A stretch of DNA of 64,000 nucleotides from Colwellia ponticola. Lineage in GTDB: Bacteria; Pseudomonadota; Gammaproteobacteria; Enterobacterales; Alteromonadaceae. The notes beneath the pieces are model-generated. The model was given only the letters and a program-made list of their open reading frames with translations, searched no databases and was not told where the DNA came from. Location: positions 558,001 to 622,000 of the forward strand of contig NZ_SZVP01000001.1 in the NCBI RefSeq assembly GCF_005885605.1, in the 5' to 3' direction. Positions 1 through 10,620 of the stretch are shown here, piece after piece (the first letter of the stretch is position 1; every line of letters starts with the position of its first letter). Position numbers and translations under genes: made by a program.

Positions 1-197
1 AGTATATCTAAAATCAATCCCATTACCCAAGCGGTAATTATATTGACTTTACTTGGTAGTGCTAAACACCAGTACACTAAAACAATTAATATCCAGTCTG
101 GGCGAAAGGCATCAAAACTTAATGGTAACGGGGTAATACTGGCCATCAAGGCAATAAGTAAGGTGAGTAGGATAATAAAGCCGTTATTGCTAAACAT
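1..197 (-). CDS. mreD: Rod shape-determining protein MreD, N-terminal part (cut by window edge)
   Basis: Reading down from an ATG at 197, the 65 visible codons give a hydrophobic N-terminus. It starts MFSNNGFIILLTLLIALMAS and continues through a segment reading RPDWILIVLVYWCLALP, which is typical of MreD. MreD is an inner-membrane protein of the elongasome that works with MreC and MreB to place peptidoglycan synthesis along the cell cylinder. The start codon lies directly next to the mreC stop (198-200), which fits translational coupling in an mreBCD operon. The rest of the gene lies to the left of the window. The identification rests on the sequence fragment and on synteny, which agree. Confidence 0.9.
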   Translation of the reverse strand, partial: MFSNNGFIILLTLLIALMASITPLPLSFDAFRPDWILIVLVYWCLALPSKVNIITAWVMGLILDI

Positions 198-1088
198 TTA
201 AGGTTTTCCTGCCGCTGTACTTTTTTTCAGACTATCAATATTTTTTTTAAGGCTAGCGCTACTTATGGCATGCTCTTCTGACAATAACAGCACATAGCGT
301 AATCTATCTATTTGTGCAACGGGCTCACTATAAACAATAGAGAACTCTCGTGATTCATCGCTACGTACCATGACTACACGAGACACGGGATACCCTTCTG
401 GGTATTTACCTCCTAGCCCTGAAGTAACCAGCAAATCACCTGTTTTTATATCTGCGCTATGTGGCACAAAGTTATGGACAAGACGGTCTATTTGACCACT
501 ACCTGAAGCAATGAGCCGTAAACCATTTCGCTGAATACGCACCGGTATTGCATGTGATATATCGCTAATTAATATAACTCTGGAGCTACTCACGCCAACA
601 TGGAGAATTTGACCAACAATACCTTTTTCATCAAGTACTGGCTGGCCTTCATAAACACCATCATTAGTACCACGATTAATAACCACTTGATGCGAATAAG
701 GGTCACCATCAACAGAGAGTATTTCGGCAAACATTTTTTTAATTTCATTACTCACTGGCGAGGCGAGTAATGAACGTAATCGGGCATTTTCTTGTCGTAC
801 AATACTTAATTGCATCACTTGCTCGTGAAAAAACAGTTCATTTTCACGGAAGTTTTGGTTCTCTTGCATCAGTTGTCGACGGGTAACGATATTGGTTGAT
901 GCCCAGTTCATTATTTGTTTAGGGGCGTTAGCCACATATTGCAATGGGCTTACCATGGTTTGTAAATAACCGCGCACGGTTTCAAAACTTGACATTCTAT
1001 GGTCGAAAAAAATCAAGGCCATCGAGCAACAAAGCACCAAAATTAGTCGGTGTGCTGGTGATCTGCCTTGATTAAAAATTGGATTCAT
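198..1088 (-). CDS. mreC: Rod shape-determining protein MreC
   Basis: The 296-residue protein has one N-terminal membrane segment (about residues 14-31), a coiled-coil stretch (about 70-105) and a periplasmic beta-rich core with the family-typical stretches VINRGTNDGVYEGQPVLD and GLLVTSGLGGKYPEGYPV-like sequence. MreC is a bitopic inner-membrane scaffold that connects cytoplasmic MreB to the periplasmic peptidoglycan synthases. Length and domain order are normal for a gammaproteobacterial MreC. It lies 159 bp after mreB on the same strand and abuts mreD. A hairpin-forming inverted repeat sits in the mreB-mreC gap. The C-terminal tail is lysine/serine-rich and probably variable. Confidence 0.96.
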   Translation of the reverse strand: MNPIFNQGRSPAHRLILVLCCSMALIFFDHRMSSFETVRGYLQTMVSPLQYVANAPKQIMNWASTNIVTRRQLMQENQNFRENELFFHEQVMQLSIVRQENARLRSLLASPVSNEIKKMFAEILSVDGDPYSHQVVINRGTNDGVYEGQPVLDEKGIVGQILHVGVSSSRVILISDISHAIPVRIQRNGLRLIASGSGQIDRLVHNFVPHSADIKTGDLLVTSGLGGKYPEGYPVSRVVMVRSDESREFSIVYSEPVAQIDRLRYVLLLSEEHAISSASLKKNIDSLKKSTAAGKP

Positions 1089-1165
1089 AAAAATTACAAA
1101 CTAGATGAATAGGGTTTTGACGCTATGTAAGCGAACATAGTTCAATAATACAACAGCATTATAAC

Positions 1166-1198
1166 TTTCAATGTGCATAAGCATATTACACATTGAAA
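1166..1198. repeat. 10-bp perfect inverted repeat between mreB and mreC
   Basis: TTTCAATGTG at 1166-1175 is repeated in inverted form as CACATTGAAA at 1189-1198, with a 13-base loop. In mreB-mreC transcripts it would form a stem-loop about 50 bases after the mreB stop. No run of T follows on the minus strand, so it is not a canonical terminator. A role in RNA processing or partial attenuation of mreC relative to mreB is possible but unproven. Confidence 0.5.
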
Positions 1199-1247
1199 AT
1201 TTATCCGTACGACAACTTACTTATATGATGTTTACTCGTACGAAAGC

Positions 1248-2315
<1,068 letters not shown>

Positions 2316-2513
2316 CTAATAGAGTGTACGCTGTTAAGATGCGTATAACAGAGCGGATAATCATACCTTAGTATTAAGTTAATGTGTTGCTTTTTTAAAG
2401 AAAGCCCTAAAGAAAAACAAAATTTTTGTACTTATCTCGACCAGGTGTTAATTACATTGAGTTAAGAAGAGTTAATTAAAATAATAGCGCCGTTAACTCT
2501 CTCTTAAGGGGTC

Positions 2514-5500
2514 TTAATTACTTCTTTCTCGCTCACGCTGGTAAATAATACGATCATTACCACGGTACATACCAAAAGTGGCTATTGCGCTAGGATTGTC
2601 GGTAAATTCTTTTGCGCTAACACCGTCCCAATTCCAATCGTATTTTAACCAAGAATAAATATCATACTCCACATTAACAGTGCCTTGATTACCTGAACCT
2701 GTAATTTCTAAAAGCATAGCGCGTGTTTTGCCTTTTGGTAGCTCATCATCAAATTGACCATTAGCGGCGATGACGCTGGTAAAACTTTCATCTAAAGTAC
2801 CAGAAGTAAGCGTTATATTATCGGTATTAAAATTAGTACAAGTATCTTCAGTATTGATAACAAACTTTCCTGCTGTATTTAAATATTGCACGGCAAAAGG
2901 TTGTGGTAGTCTTGATGTTTCAGGGCCAAAACTATTATCAAGATAAGCACGCCCAAAGCGTATCTGTCTTCCTGTGGGCTTTAAGGTAATAACAGTATCT
3001 GTTGCTATACCAGTATCGCCAAGCCCATCGGCATCATTAGCAATAACGCCGTCTTCATCAATCACAGACGCTAAACTTAAATGAATAATTGAAGTAAAAG
3101 GGGTAACTTCGGCGTTTTGCTCATGTGTGTAAATAAAATTATCTGCTGATGAGTATTGAAAGCTCAACACGCCAGCAACTTCTGTTAAGTTGCCATCAGC
3201 TAAGTTAGCTTTAAGTTTAACTTTATTAACTTCATCAGCGCCTAGTTTTACCCTATCTTCAACTGGCGCCAAAACTAAGGTGCCAGTACCATCATCTATT
3301 TCAAAACGCTTAACGCCGCTAAGTAACAGTTTAGTAAAATCGCCGGTGTAATTTTCAGTGTGGCTGTTGAATTTTGTTTGTGGGGTAATAGTAACTTCTG
3401 GTTTCAATAAGTATTGTAAAGCCCCTTTAGCAGACGATGCCTTACTCAGTTGGCCAATATAGGCAAAATCCATCACAGAACTTGGCTCGGTAATATCACA
3501 GACAGATTTCAATTCCCCATCTAAAGCAATGGTTAATTCAAAATGATGGGGGATAAAGCGGCCAACATAAGGCTCACTGCCCGTAACATCACCTGCCCCT
3601 AAATAACGATTATCTGTTAAATTAGCGGCAAAGTTAACTATACCCACTTCGCTATAAGTCATGTTGTTATTAGTGGCGCTACCATTAACAAAATGAGTAA
3701 AGCTATCATTCACTAAATCCCCCTCTTTACCTCCTGTAGGTAAATAAAGAGTGTCATTAATAATTGCGTTTTCAGGGCTAACTTCATTACCAAAATTAAT
3801 GGTTGCTGGATTATCAGTTAAGTTTGCACCACTATCAGGCACACCATCATTATTACTATCATCAGCGGCTTGCCACTGCACAGCGGTTAAATGGGTAGTA
3901 AAATCATTACCGGCTTTTTTAAAAACACTATTTATTTGCGTAGCCGTTTGCGCCTTAGGGTTATCAACGACATTAAGATAAAAGCCTAATGGGCGAACAA
4001 CAAAGTTATTTGAAGAGCCAAACATATAGTTACCCGAAGGATCGCCATTGTCATCTGGAATGTTATAACGGGCATGTAATTGAATTTTACCGGCATCAGC
4101 ATAAGTTAACGCAAACGCTGCACTATTTTGGGTATCATCAGCAAAGTCTAAGGCAACTGGGCTATAAGTTAACGCAGCGCCATTGTTTAGCGTAGGTATA
4201 TTAGTAGTAGTGATTAAATTATTAATCACTACTTGGTTACCGGCACAAGCAATTGGGTCCACACAGCTTGCCGCCATTTCAATAGCGGGCGTATCAATTA
4301 AAGCGGCTTGACAAGCACCGGTGTCGGCATTTTTTTCAATGGCTTGAACCTTTAAAGTGCTCGCTAAAAAACCCACATTAGAAGGTTTACCTGATAACTG
4401 CTCAGGAATAGGGGTGCCTTCGGTTGTCGCGTAAAACCTAAAACCGGTATCGGCAAAAGTAACATCACATAAAGTGGGCGAGCCATTTATACATTCAAAG
4501 GCTTGATTTAAGCTTAATGACACCGCTCCAGCTTGGGTATGAATGTATTGCACATCCAATTCACCACCAACAACGGTGACATTTTTAGTTAAGCTAGTAC
4601 CACCACTATCTGCTACTGATAACACCGCGTCGATAGCATCCGGATTTAAGACACTACAAGAGGCATCACTACATACACGTAATTTTATAATATCGGCCTC
4701 ACACGTTAGGCCTTGGCCATCCAGCATGTTGATTTCAAAGTGGTCAACAAAACTATCACAAGGATGAGTGGCTAAGTAAAGTTCATTCACTTGTGCATTC
4801 GTTAACGCCTGATTGTATAGCTGTACTTCATCTATTGCCCCATGAAAGTAGCGACCGCTAAAGAATTGATCTTGACCAATTTGCAAAGCATCATTATTAA
4901 CCGCTAACTGGCCAGTATAAGCTTGTGACGCTAAAATTTCACCGTCGACATAAATTCGTTGCTGACCATTTTTATAGGTAATGGCGATATGATACCAATT
5001 ATTCGCCCTGATCGCGGCGCCACTAGTCGAGAATTGATTGGTGCTCCACCACCAGTTAATTTCTCCAGCGGGTGTTACATGAAATTCATAATTTTCATCT
5101 TTAGAAAGAATAGCCATTAAACCTGAGGAAGGTATGCTTTGCGGATAAATCCAAGTAGAAATAGTTAATTCGTTAGGTAAATCTAAAGCATTATTGTCAG
5201 CAATTTCTACATAATCATCAACACCGTCAAAAAACCCATACCCACAGGTGCCAGGATTACCTATTCGCGCTGGATTAGTACGCGCGGTATTAGCGCCATT
5301 TTTCGCTTGAGCATTAAAATTGCCTGCCGTATCAATAATCTCACCTGCTGCGCCAGACCATGAGCTTTCATCAAAGCGCATATTTAATATAGGCACAGGT
5401 TTTGAAGGACAACTTCTTAGGTCTCCATTAAAATCTAAGCCTGCATTTTGATTAGTATAAATAGTATTTATGTCTGCAGCTGAAACGGCTCCATCAAAGA

Positions 5501-6632
5501 CCAAAAGCTCATCGATTAAACCATCAAAAGCTTGGCTAGAAACAAAACCACCACCAATATTGTCTTGTTCTTGACCTAAAATTAGACTTTGAATATTCAA
5601 AGATGCTGTAGATTGTGTAACACAGCCTTGCAGTATTTTATCTACAAACAAACAGCTTTGATTGCCTTGGCGCGTCCAAACAATATGATGCCAGTTATCA
5701 CCGGCAATTGAAGAAGTACTAATGTTTCCATTGGCTACATTCTTTAAATGTGGTCTGAAATTAGTCTGACTTGTAAACCACATCAGTAATTCGTTATTAC
5801 TGGCTCCTGCGCCCGAGATAAAACTCTGGTTTGAGGTTTTACTCGTTTTTGCCCATAACGAAATACTAAAATCGGTTTTACCTGTTAATATATTTTCATT
5901 TAATACCGCGTAGTCCGTTATGCCTGTGGCACTAAGATCAATAGCATTACAGACTTTACCCGCTACCGGCTGGCTGTTCTTGGCTTGGCCATGAAAACCA
6001 CCAATACTGTCGAATATTTCGTTCGGGGTATCTGCATATTCAAGTTCATCGAAACGATAACTCGTGATAATTCTAGCTGCTGGTGTATTATCGCACATAC
6101 CAGCAAAATCAGCTTTACTGACAGCGTTTCTATCATAAACAACCGTATGAGAACCCAACTCAATATCACCTTTTGCACTCAGTGATCCCGTTGTCGTACC
6201 GTTCTTGTTTATCTTAATATCACCACTGACCCAAATTAAGGCATTAATAGTGGCATTGTTGCCAATATCTAAATCACCGTCGATATAAATAACCAAATCT
6301 TGCGGTGCGCCATCAGCATTGATGTTGGCATTATTTCCTAAATCTAAATCCCCTTGTAAGTGTAAGCGAGCAGTGCCAATACCTGTAACCGTTAAGGTAA
6401 AATTATTATCAGCTTCAATATCGTCATAATCGTGATTTTGTCCTGCAGACAATTCCATAGTGTAATTACTTTTTTCATCAACTTTTTTGTCGCCATTAGT
6501 GACAAGTGGCACAAGTGAATAATTTGTATTAGCGACTTGAGCAGCAGAAAACACATCTAAGCATTGATCGGCAAAAGCATTTGCGTGAAATAAAAAAAAT
6601 AAATTACAGAGCAGAAAAAAACGTGAAAGCAT
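2514..6632 (-). CDS. mshQ: MSHA biogenesis protein MshQ (large secreted LamG/DUF6701 protein)
   Basis: The start is placed at the ATG at 6632, preceded by GAGG at a normal distance and followed by a clean signal peptide (MLSRFFLLCNLFFLFHANAF). An in-frame GTG at 6665 would add 11 residues before the signal peptide. The mature protein of about 1,350 residues begins with a repetitive stretch rich in GDLDLGNNA-like motifs, probably a small beta-solenoid. Two LamG/concanavalin-like domains follow (about residues 190-400 and 420-620), and then a long C-terminal DUF6701 region typical of MshQ. It is thought to be an exported, possibly tip-located, adhesive component of the MSHA pilus. It is the last msh gene but is separated from mshP by a PEP-CTERM gene with its own terminator, so it needs its own promoter or readthrough. 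Confidence 0.88.
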   Translation of the reverse strand: MLSRFFLLCNLFFLFHANAFADQCLDVFSAAQVANTNYSLVPLVTNGDKKVDEKSNYTMELSAGQNHDYDDIEADNNFTLTVTGIGTARLHLQGDLDLGNNANINADGAPQDLVIYIDGDLDIGNNATINALIWVSGDIKINKNGTTTGSLSAKGDIELGSHTVVYDRNAVSKADFAGMCDNTPAARIITSYRFDELEYADTPNEIFDSIGGFHGQAKNSQPVAGKVCNAIDLSATGITDYAVLNENILTGKTDFSISLWAKTSKTSNQSFISGAGASNNELLMWFTSQTNFRPHLKNVANGNISTSSIAGDNWHHIVWTRQGNQSCLFVDKILQGCVTQSTASLNIQSLILGQEQDNIGGGFVSSQAFDGLIDELLVFDGAVSAADINTIYTNQNAGLDFNGDLRSCPSKPVPILNMRFDESSWSGAAGEIIDTAGNFNAQAKNGANTARTNPARIGNPGTCGYGFFDGVDDYVEIADNNALDLPNELTISTWIYPQSIPSSGLMAILSKDENYEFHVTPAGEINWWWSTNQFSTSGAAIRANNWYHIAITYKNGQQRIYVDGEILASQAYTGQLAVNNDALQIGQDQFFSGRYFHGAIDEVQLYNQALTNAQVNELYLATHPCDSFVDHFEINMLDGQGLTCEADIIKLRVCSDASCSVLNPDAIDAVLSVADSGGTSLTKNVTVVGGELDVQYIHTQAGAVSLSLNQAFECINGSPTLCDVTFADTGFRFYATTEGTPIPEQLSGKPSNVGFLASTLKVQAIEKNADTGACQAALIDTPAIEMAASCVDPIACAGNQVVINNLITTTNIPTLNNGAALTYSPVALDFADDTQNSAAFALTYADAGKIQLHARYNIPDDNGDPSGNYMFGSSNNFVVRPLGFYLNVVDNPKAQTATQINSVFKKAGNDFTTHLTAVQWQAADDSNNDGVPDSGANLTDNPATINFGNEVSPENAIINDTLYLPTGGKEGDLVNDSFTHFVNGSATNNNMTYSEVGIVNFAANLTDNRYLGAGDVTGSEPYVGRFIPHHFELTIALDGELKSVCDITEPSSVMDFAYIGQLSKASSAKGALQYLLKPEVTITPQTKFNSHTENYTGDFTKLLLSGVKRFEIDDGTGTLVLAPVEDRVKLGADEVNKVKLKANLADGNLTEVAGVLSFQYSSADNFIYTHEQNAEVTPFTSIIHLSLASVIDEDGVIANDADGLGDTGIATDTVITLKPTGRQIRFGRAYLDNSFGPETSRLPQPFAVQYLNTAGKFVINTEDTCTNFNTDNITLTSGTLDESFTSVIAANGQFDDELPKGKTRAMLLEITGSGNQGTVNVEYDIYSWLKYDWNWDGVSAKEFTDNPSAIATFGMYRGNDRIIYQRERERSN

Positions 6633-6776
6633 GGTAAAACAACCTCGTATAGTTGTACTTGCCACAACCTACTGGTGAAAAAGAGAAAAATTTTAATAGG
6701 GTAAAGGTAACGCTAAGCCATTAACTATGCAATATAAAGCATGTTGAAATAGAAAGTAAAATCAAAATTTTGACAA

Positions 6777-6801
6777 TAAAAAGCCCCGTAATAACGAGGC
6801 T
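6777..6801 (-). terminator. Rho-independent terminator after the PEP-CTERM gene
   Basis: On the minus strand an 8-bp stem with one G-U pair (arms 6794-6801 and 6782-6789) and a four-base loop is followed directly by TTTTT. It lies 30 bases past the stop of the gene at 6831-7427 and ahead of mshQ, so it should separate the two transcripts. Confidence 0.85.
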
Positions 6802-6830
6802 AATAGCGTTATGTTAAAAGTATTAATCGA

Positions 6831-7427
6831 TTACTTAACTACTTTTTTATTACTTGCTAAGGCAATAATAGCCAGTACAAAAATAAGCAGTGTTGCTGGC
6901 TCAGGGATAGGTTTTACTCCTGGGTTAGTCGCTAACTCACGCACATAAAATGTTTCTTGGCCAGAAAAAAGATTAGACATAAAACTACCTGGTTCAGTAA
7001 ATTCGCTGCTAACAAAATCAGAAACAAAATCATTAGCATCTACATGACTATAAAATGAGTTAAAAAACTGTGTTGACTGAATAAAATCACCATTAGTATT
7101 AGTAAAATCAGCTAAGGTCAGCTCAGTTTTTAGAATATTAAGTAGAGTATCATCGGCAAACGTCCAATTTTTTTGTACTTGAGGCCCGTATAAAGTGTTC
7201 ATGCCAAAAGACTCTGCATTTACAGGGGAAACCCATGCCCAATCATATCCTTTATAAGTAATGTAATTAACACCTCGCAAATCATTAGTAAGATGGTCTT
7301 CTGCCTTACTATAATCACGAGCATCTAACTCTGTTTCGGTCAAATTAGTAATTAATGTTGCTTGACACGTTAATGTTAAAGCAAGAAAAAAAAGAAAGAA
7401 CATTGTTTTTACTGCAAAAATATTCAT
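6831..7427 (-). CDS. PEP-CTERM sorting domain protein, function unknown
   Basis: The 198-residue protein has an N-terminal signal peptide (about residues 1-23, cut near CQA-TLI). The C-terminus carries a PEP-CTERM signal: PIPEPATLL, a hydrophobic helix (about 176-191) and a short basic tail, SNKKVVK. PEP-CTERM proteins are substrates of exosortases, which cut the signal and release or attach the protein at the cell surface, usually with exopolysaccharide. No exosortase gene lies in the window. The middle (about 30-165) is acidic and aromatic with no domain I recognise. The gene lies between mshP and mshQ on the same strand, is flanked by AT-rich DNA and has its own terminator, so it looks like an insertion into the msh locus. 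It could instead have taken on a pilus-linked surface role. Confidence 0.85.
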   Translation of the reverse strand: MNIFAVKTMFFLFFLALTLTCQATLITNLTETELDARDYSKAEDHLTNDLRGVNYITYKGYDWAWVSPVNAESFGMNTLYGPQVQKNWTFADDTLLNILKTELTLADFTNTNGDFIQSTQFFNSFYSHVDANDFVSDFVSSEFTEPGSFMSNLFSGQETFYVRELATNPGVKPIPEPATLLIFVLAIIALASNKKVVK

Positions 7428-7617
7428 TTAAAACTCCGAAAAGACAAAAATAACATCATAACTATAAATATATAGTCAATACAAAGCATAATATATGCCA
7501 TAAGAAAATAAACCATATAATTCAATAAAATATCATTTTAATGACATAATATTTATTATTACTGTAAATAAAGTAGACACTGAACAGCCAACAGCGTAAT
7601 AACCAACAAAATGCTTA

Positions 7618-8058
7618 CTATAAACTTCTCGCATCAATTTCAATGGTTCTGGAGGTAAGCACCTCTCCGACAGAACACTTGCCAGTGCTGATAACCGTAT
7701 AATAAGTGATATTATTCACAGTCTGATATAATTTACAATCAACAATTACAGTAGCTTCACAACCTTTTAGTCCTTCAGTATTAACAAAAGAGTATGTTGA
7801 GGGAGCCACTGGGCATGTACTACTAGCTGAAGAAAGAGGAAAAATTTCACGCAACTTTCGTTGTGCGCCGGCTTGCGCCGCTTGATAAGCCCTAGTACCT
7901 ATCACTTCATAAACGATGGTTTCGGCATTTGTACTGATCATTCTAACCAGCGCTGTGCCTAATAACGTCATCACCACAATAATAAAAATAGCGAGTACTA
8001 GAGCACTGCCCTTTTGCTGAGTTAACCTGTTAACGTTTAGTGATGATTTACGGAACAT
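7618..8058 (-). CDS. mshP: MSHA biogenesis protein MshP (PilX-like minor pilin)
   Basis: The 146-residue protein has a short basic leader and KGSALVLAIFIIVVM, a class III/PilX-like prepilin N-terminus. Processing would fall after Gly17. A pilin-type transmembrane helix and a small cysteine-containing globular domain follow. MshP is a minor pilin thought to take part in the initiating tip complex with MshO, MshD and MshC. It overlaps the end of mshO by 11 bp, so the two are translationally coupled. A 190-bp AT-rich gap separates it from the PEP-CTERM gene downstream. Confidence 0.88.
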   Translation of the reverse strand: MFRKSSLNVNRLTQQKGSALVLAIFIIVVMTLLGTALVRMISTNAETIVYEVIGTRAYQAAQAGAQRKLREIFPLSSASSTCPVAPSTYSFVNTEGLKGCEATVIVDCKLYQTVNNITYYTVISTGKCSVGEVLTSRTIEIDARSL

Positions 8059-8851
8059 TTAGCACCTGTATCTCATTATTAAAGCTGACTTTTTCATTAT
8101 TTTTTTCAAATTGCAAGTGTATTTGCACCATCGCATTACGCTGTAATGTTGCCGCTAGTACTTCAAAGGGTGCTTTACCGGTAGGATTAAAGATATCTTG
8201 CGCCATTAAATAAACATTTGAGGTTAATGAATCACTTCTTAATAAGGTATTATTTTGCAGACAATACTTAACACTGCCATTGATAAAATATATTCTTTGC
8301 GTGGGAGAGTCTTGTGCAAACAATACCTTATTTTCTAAGGTAATAAGCCATTCTTCGCCTGTGATGTTGATGCTGTCAATTGCATGTTTTTTAACATTAC
8401 TACTAGTATTACCATAAACATCATCAGGGGTAAGCGGATAAACAATCGCTTGCCAATTATTGTCAAAGGCTTGAGAAAATGGAATAACACTAATAGTAGC
8501 CGAAGCACTTTCAGGGGCAACAGGTATATTAGTATATATGGTACTGTCTAAAATAGGAGTAAACTCGACACATTGACCGGTATTTGTTAGCCGTAAACTA
8601 TTAGGTAGGGCATTTCTTACTTCGCTGTTTAAACGTTCAATAGCAAAACGTGCCGATAATACTAATTGATCTCTGTCGGTAGTTTGTGTGTAGGCTTGTG
8701 TGCCAAACTTAATAAAGGTACTTATTGCTGTTGCCAATACACCCACTATAACAATCACGGTGATTAGCTCAATTAAGGTAAAGCCTGATGCTTTCTTTGT
8801 GGTTTTTAGCTTTGATGCTCGCCCTGTTAAGGATTTCGTTAAAGGCTTCAT
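8048..8851 (-). CDS. mshO: MSHA biogenesis protein MshO (minor pseudopilin)
   Basis: The 267-residue prepilin has a 23-residue basic leader ending in Gly23, followed by FTLIELITVIVIVGVLA, the type IV prepilin cleavage site with the conserved Glu+5. The large globular domain resembles GspJ, as expected of MshO. It is a membrane-anchored minor pilin of the assembly tip. Its ATG overlaps the mshD stop by one base and its end overlaps mshP, so it sits in a tightly coupled mshCDOP block. Identity is inferred from the pseudopilin type, length and position. Confidence 0.9.
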   Translation of the reverse strand: MKPLTKSLTGRASKLKTTKKASGFTLIELITVIVIVGVLATAISTFIKFGTQAYTQTTDRDQLVLSARFAIERLNSEVRNALPNSLRLTNTGQCVEFTPILDSTIYTNIPVAPESASATISVIPFSQAFDNNWQAIVYPLTPDDVYGNTSSNVKKHAIDSINITGEEWLITLENKVLFAQDSPTQRIYFINGSVKYCLQNNTLLRSDSLTSNVYLMAQDIFNPTGKAPFEVLAATLQRNAMVQIHLQFEKNNEKVSFNNEIQVLNVP

Positions 8852-9438
8852 TAAAAATTCGCTCGATAGGTAGCAAACGTTATTGAAAAATCAGTAGGCG
8901 TGGTAATAATAACGGTAATTAACTTTGCTGTTGAGTTATTACCTGAGTTATTAGCGCTACAGCTGCCATTGTAATTAGCATCATTACAAACACTAATACG
9001 CATGGCATAACCAAGGTATAAATCTATCTCTTGCCCTTGTGAGTTTTTTACCTCTTCTTTGCCATATTTATCTCCATACTCCAAGCCATGGTAGTCATCA
9101 ACATCATTAAAAGTTGCTCTAGTTTCTGTTGTAGTATCAACTGTGTCTGGTCCCATGGTGGTAGAGCAAGCAGGCGCGGCAACTTCACCACATCTTAATA
9201 AGCCACCGGCCATATCTGACTTTTGATCAAAGGCTTTGTTTTGAATTTCATTAAGCATAGCCTGTGCTAGCTCTGCCGCTTTTACTTGATGTAACTGATC
9301 GGCACTTTGCTGTGATATAGGGTAAATCAAGGTCGTTAAGACAGAAAAAGAAATCGCTAATACAACAATACCCACTATCGTTTCAATTAAGGTAAAACCT
9401 TGTTGCTGTATGCGAAAACTTGAACGGCTAAATCGCAT
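8851..9438 (-). CDS. mshD: MSHA pilin protein MshD
   Basis: This prepilin of 195 residues has leader MRFSRSSFRIQQQG and then FTLIETIVGIVVLAISFSV. The start at 9438 is preferred over the in-frame GTG at 9453 because GAGGG lies 8 bases upstream of the ATG and the leader length is then normal. MshD is a GspI-like minor pilin of the MSHA tip complex. The globular part has paired cysteines and an asparagine/serine-rich loop. The gene overlaps the mshC 3' end by 11 bp and touches mshO. Confidence 0.9.
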   Translation of the reverse strand: MRFSRSSFRIQQQGFTLIETIVGIVVLAISFSVLTTLIYPISQQSADQLHQVKAAELAQAMLNEIQNKAFDQKSDMAGGLLRCGEVAAPACSTTMGPDTVDTTTETRATFNDVDDYHGLEYGDKYGKEEVKNSQGQEIDLYLGYAMRISVCNDANYNGSCSANNSGNNSTAKLITVIITTPTDFSITFATYRANF

Positions 9439-9931
9439 GAATATAACCCTCACGATTTATTTCAATAGCTAACGATTGCTCACCTGAAACCGTCAAAGTA
9501 ATTTCACACGGCTCTACAGAGTTACAGCCTAACGGCCTGCCCATTGACGAAAATGAAAACCTTGATAAGCCATCAGTAATAGTAAAAACAACATTGTGAT
9601 TATTTTGAATAGTAACCGTTGTCGAATCACCCATATAATCACCATCAATACATGATGGTTTGGGCTTTAGTAAACCAATCATCGTAGCAGTGACTTGAAT
9701 CGATTGGCAGTTATTGTTATTGGTTTGCTGCATTGAGCGTAATTGAATGGCTCTTAACGTAGTAATCACTTCATCACGATAAGTATATTCTTCAAAGCCA
9801 TTAGCACTGAAAAACTTTGGCAACACCGATACCGACATTATGGCGATTAGAATAATAACAACGACTAACTCAATTAAGGTGAAGCCATATTGAGCTTGAT
9901 AGTTACCACTATATTTATCGGTGCTGTTCAT
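9428..9931 (-). CDS. mshC: MSHA pilin protein MshC
   Basis: This 167-residue GspH-like minor prepilin has cleavage expected after Gly16 in [19 protein letters not shown]. The Glu+5 residue is present. Cysteines in the C-terminal domain (the stretches NNCQSI and LGCNSVEPC) probably form disulfides. It starts at the base where the second MshA gene ends and overlaps mshD, so these genes are translated as a coupled set. MshC is required for pilus assembly as a minor subunit. Confidence 0.88.
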   Translation of the reverse strand: MNSTDKYSGNYQAQYGFTLIELVVVIILIAIMSVSVLPKFFSANGFEEYTYRDEVITTLRAIQLRSMQQTNNNNCQSIQVTATMIGLLKPKPSCIDGDYMGDSTTVTIQNNHNVVFTITDGLSRFSFSSMGRPLGCNSVEPCEITLTVSGEQSLAIEINREGYIHAI

Positions 9932-10425
9932 TAAATACAGTCATTCACTTTAAAAGTTGGGCTTTGACCAACGCCTGTCGGTATAATGTAGACAGCAATA
10001 CAAGCATCATTAATAGTCGTTGGCGGTTCGTTTTCATTCAAGTAAACAACTAAAGTAGTAATACTAGTGCTGAAAGTAAGATACTTATAGGGTGATTCAA
10101 GTGGTAACAAGCGCTCAAACTCCTCTATATCTCCTATTGGGTAACCATAGGCTATAAATAATTCACCATCTGCAGTAAAACCACCACCATCACCAATGTT
10201 AACGGTATTTGAAAGGCTAAATGGTTCTTTATGATTTCCTTTAACCAATGACTTAGCATAAACAAGCGCAGCAGCGCCTTGCATACCAGCTTTTACCCCA
10301 TGTAAGGTTGAGGTTTGTGCCTCTGCTTTTAGATTGATAAATTTAGGTGCTGCGGTTACCGCTAAGATGCCTAAAATAACAATCACCACCACTAATTCAA
10401 TTAAGGTAAAGCCTTTATTATTCAT
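9931..10425 (-). CDS. MshA-type pilin, second copy
   Basis: This 164-residue pilin has a very short leader (MNNKG) and the MshA-type N-terminus [17 protein letters not shown]. Its first 50 or so mature residues are nearly the same as those of the pilin at 10621-11163, while the globular domains diverge. Two C-terminal cysteines (NDACIA and NDCI) would close a D-region loop. It may be an alternative or minor MSHA subunit, or a recent duplicate. A terminator at 10564-10591 and a possible -10 TATAAT (minus strand, 10468-10473) lie between it and the first copy, so its dose can differ from that of MshA1. Confidence 0.85.
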   Translation of the reverse strand: MNNKGFTLIELVVVIVILGILAVTAAPKFINLKAEAQTSTLHGVKAGMQGAAALVYAKSLVKGNHKEPFSLSNTVNIGDGGGFTADGELFIAYGYPIGDIEEFERLLPLESPYKYLTFSTSITTLVVYLNENEPPTTINDACIAVYIIPTGVGQSPTFKVNDCI

Positions 10426-10563
10426 TGTGTTTCTCTGCTATAAGTGCAACATAGATGCAACATAGATATTATAATAAATTATTTTTTAAACAGACGCTAA
10501 TGAGTTAGACCAACTTCAATCACCTTAACCTAACCTTATACAAGATAGTAAGCTATAAAGATG

Positions 10564-10591
10564 AAAAAGGAGAGCTTAGCTCTCCTTTTTT
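10564..10591 (-). terminator. Strong hairpin terminator between the two MshA-type pilin genes
   Basis: A 12-bp perfect stem (arms 10564-10575 and 10579-10590) with a three-base loop contains GGAGAGC/GCTCTCC and is flanked by A and T runs, so it can work on both strands. It follows the stop of the pilin at 10621-11163 by 30 bases. This fits high expression of the major pilin with reduced readthrough into mshA2-C-D-O-P. Confidence 0.92.
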
Positions 10592-10620
10592 ACTGCTTCT
10601 AATTTATAATATATTTAAAG

